NCBI GenBank assembly: GCA_038217425.1
Contig: JBBQPM010000073.1
Location: 1-30,801, forward strand
Direction of reading: 5' to 3'
Length of the DNA: 30,801 bases
Source of the DNA: JAIEPT01 sp038217425
GTDB lineage: Bacteria > Planctomycetota > Planctomycetia > Gemmatales > Gemmataceae
Below, one piece after another: positions 30,743 to 30,801 of the stretch. The position numbers and the translations under genes are program-made. The notes under the pieces were generated by a model. That model did no database searches. It saw nothing but the letters and a program-made list of their open reading frames with translations, and was not told the DNA's origin. Position 1 is the first letter of the stretch. Every line of letters starts with the position of its first letter.

Positions 30743-30801
30743 GTGTACAAAAAGCCTCTACAACGCAAGAAAGATGGCAGCTTTGAGCGTTGGCTCGGCG
30801 T
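30743..30801 (+). CDS. Possible partial gene start at the window edge
   Basis: A GTG at 30743 with GGAG about seven bases upstream opens a frame reading VYKKPLQRKKDGSFERWLG to the window end. The basic, polar start resembles the N-terminus of some planctomycete site-specific integrases, and integrase genes often follow ssrA because tmRNA 3' ends are favoured integration sites. Only 19 codons are visible and the frame is open upstream of the GTG, so both the start and the assignment are weak. Confidence 0.22.
   Translation, partial: MYKKPLQRKKDGSFERWLG

Noticed and set aside
1..30801. CRISPR arrays, tRNA or rRNA genes, insertion sequences
   Set aside because: No regularly spaced repeats, no tRNA-like cloverleaf other than the tmRNA ends, and no transposase motifs were seen.

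Overview
This window is high-GC bacterial chromosome. The gene mix suggests a planctomycete, possibly of the Gemmata/Isosphaera type: exported PQQ-like and Asp-box beta-propeller proteins, a tail-anchored Ser/Thr kinase, a Uma2-family nuclease, a GT87 glycosyltransferase, a large exported protein of unknown function, and valyl-tRNA synthetase with an internal zinc ribbon. This placement is inference; no 16S rRNA gene is present.

Layout. (1) 92-3022 (-): an AMMECR1-Memo fusion behind a metallophosphoesterase. (2) 3102-6830 (+): a CBS-pair protein, a 2-oxoacid:ferredoxin oxidoreductase alpha subunit with no beta subunit nearby, and an exported beta-propeller with two EF-hand loops. (3) 6969-12578 (-): two cyanophycin-synthetase (CphA) paralogs in tandem, separated by a large hairpin. 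(4) 12603-13153: a gene-poor stretch with a perfect 24-bp palindrome, then a small hypothetical gene. (5) 13582-22117 (-): a five-gene run of a large exported protein, a coiled-coil protein, an exported nucleoside hydrolase, a GT87 membrane glycosyltransferase and an orphan sugar-type ABC ATPase. (6) 22303-26227 (+): Uma2 nuclease and valS. (7) 26392-28200: a divergent pair, an exported Asp-box protein (-) and a membrane-anchored protein (+), with a parS-like palindrome between them. (8) 28535-30532 (+): a Ser/Thr kinase, then the tmRNA gene ssrA with promoter, tag reading frame and intrinsic terminator. A possible partial gene begins at the right edge.

The strongest candidate for something undescribed is the CphA pair. 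The upstream paralog (9642-12578) keeps an N-domain HxxEH motif and the Mur-ligase ATP site, has lost the ATP-grasp catalytic elements, and carries a complete C-terminal SET plus post-SET protein-methyltransferase domain. The downstream paralog (6969-9509) shows the opposite pattern: intact ATP-grasp and Mur-ligase motifs, but the HxxEH motif replaced. Such reciprocal loss suggests a two-protein amino-acid polymerase coupled to a methyltransferase. A second notable item is a roughly 104-bp inverted-repeat element inserted in frame in valS, adding about 35 residues at the start of the editing domain. A short palindrome of the same kind sits at the left edge of the window.
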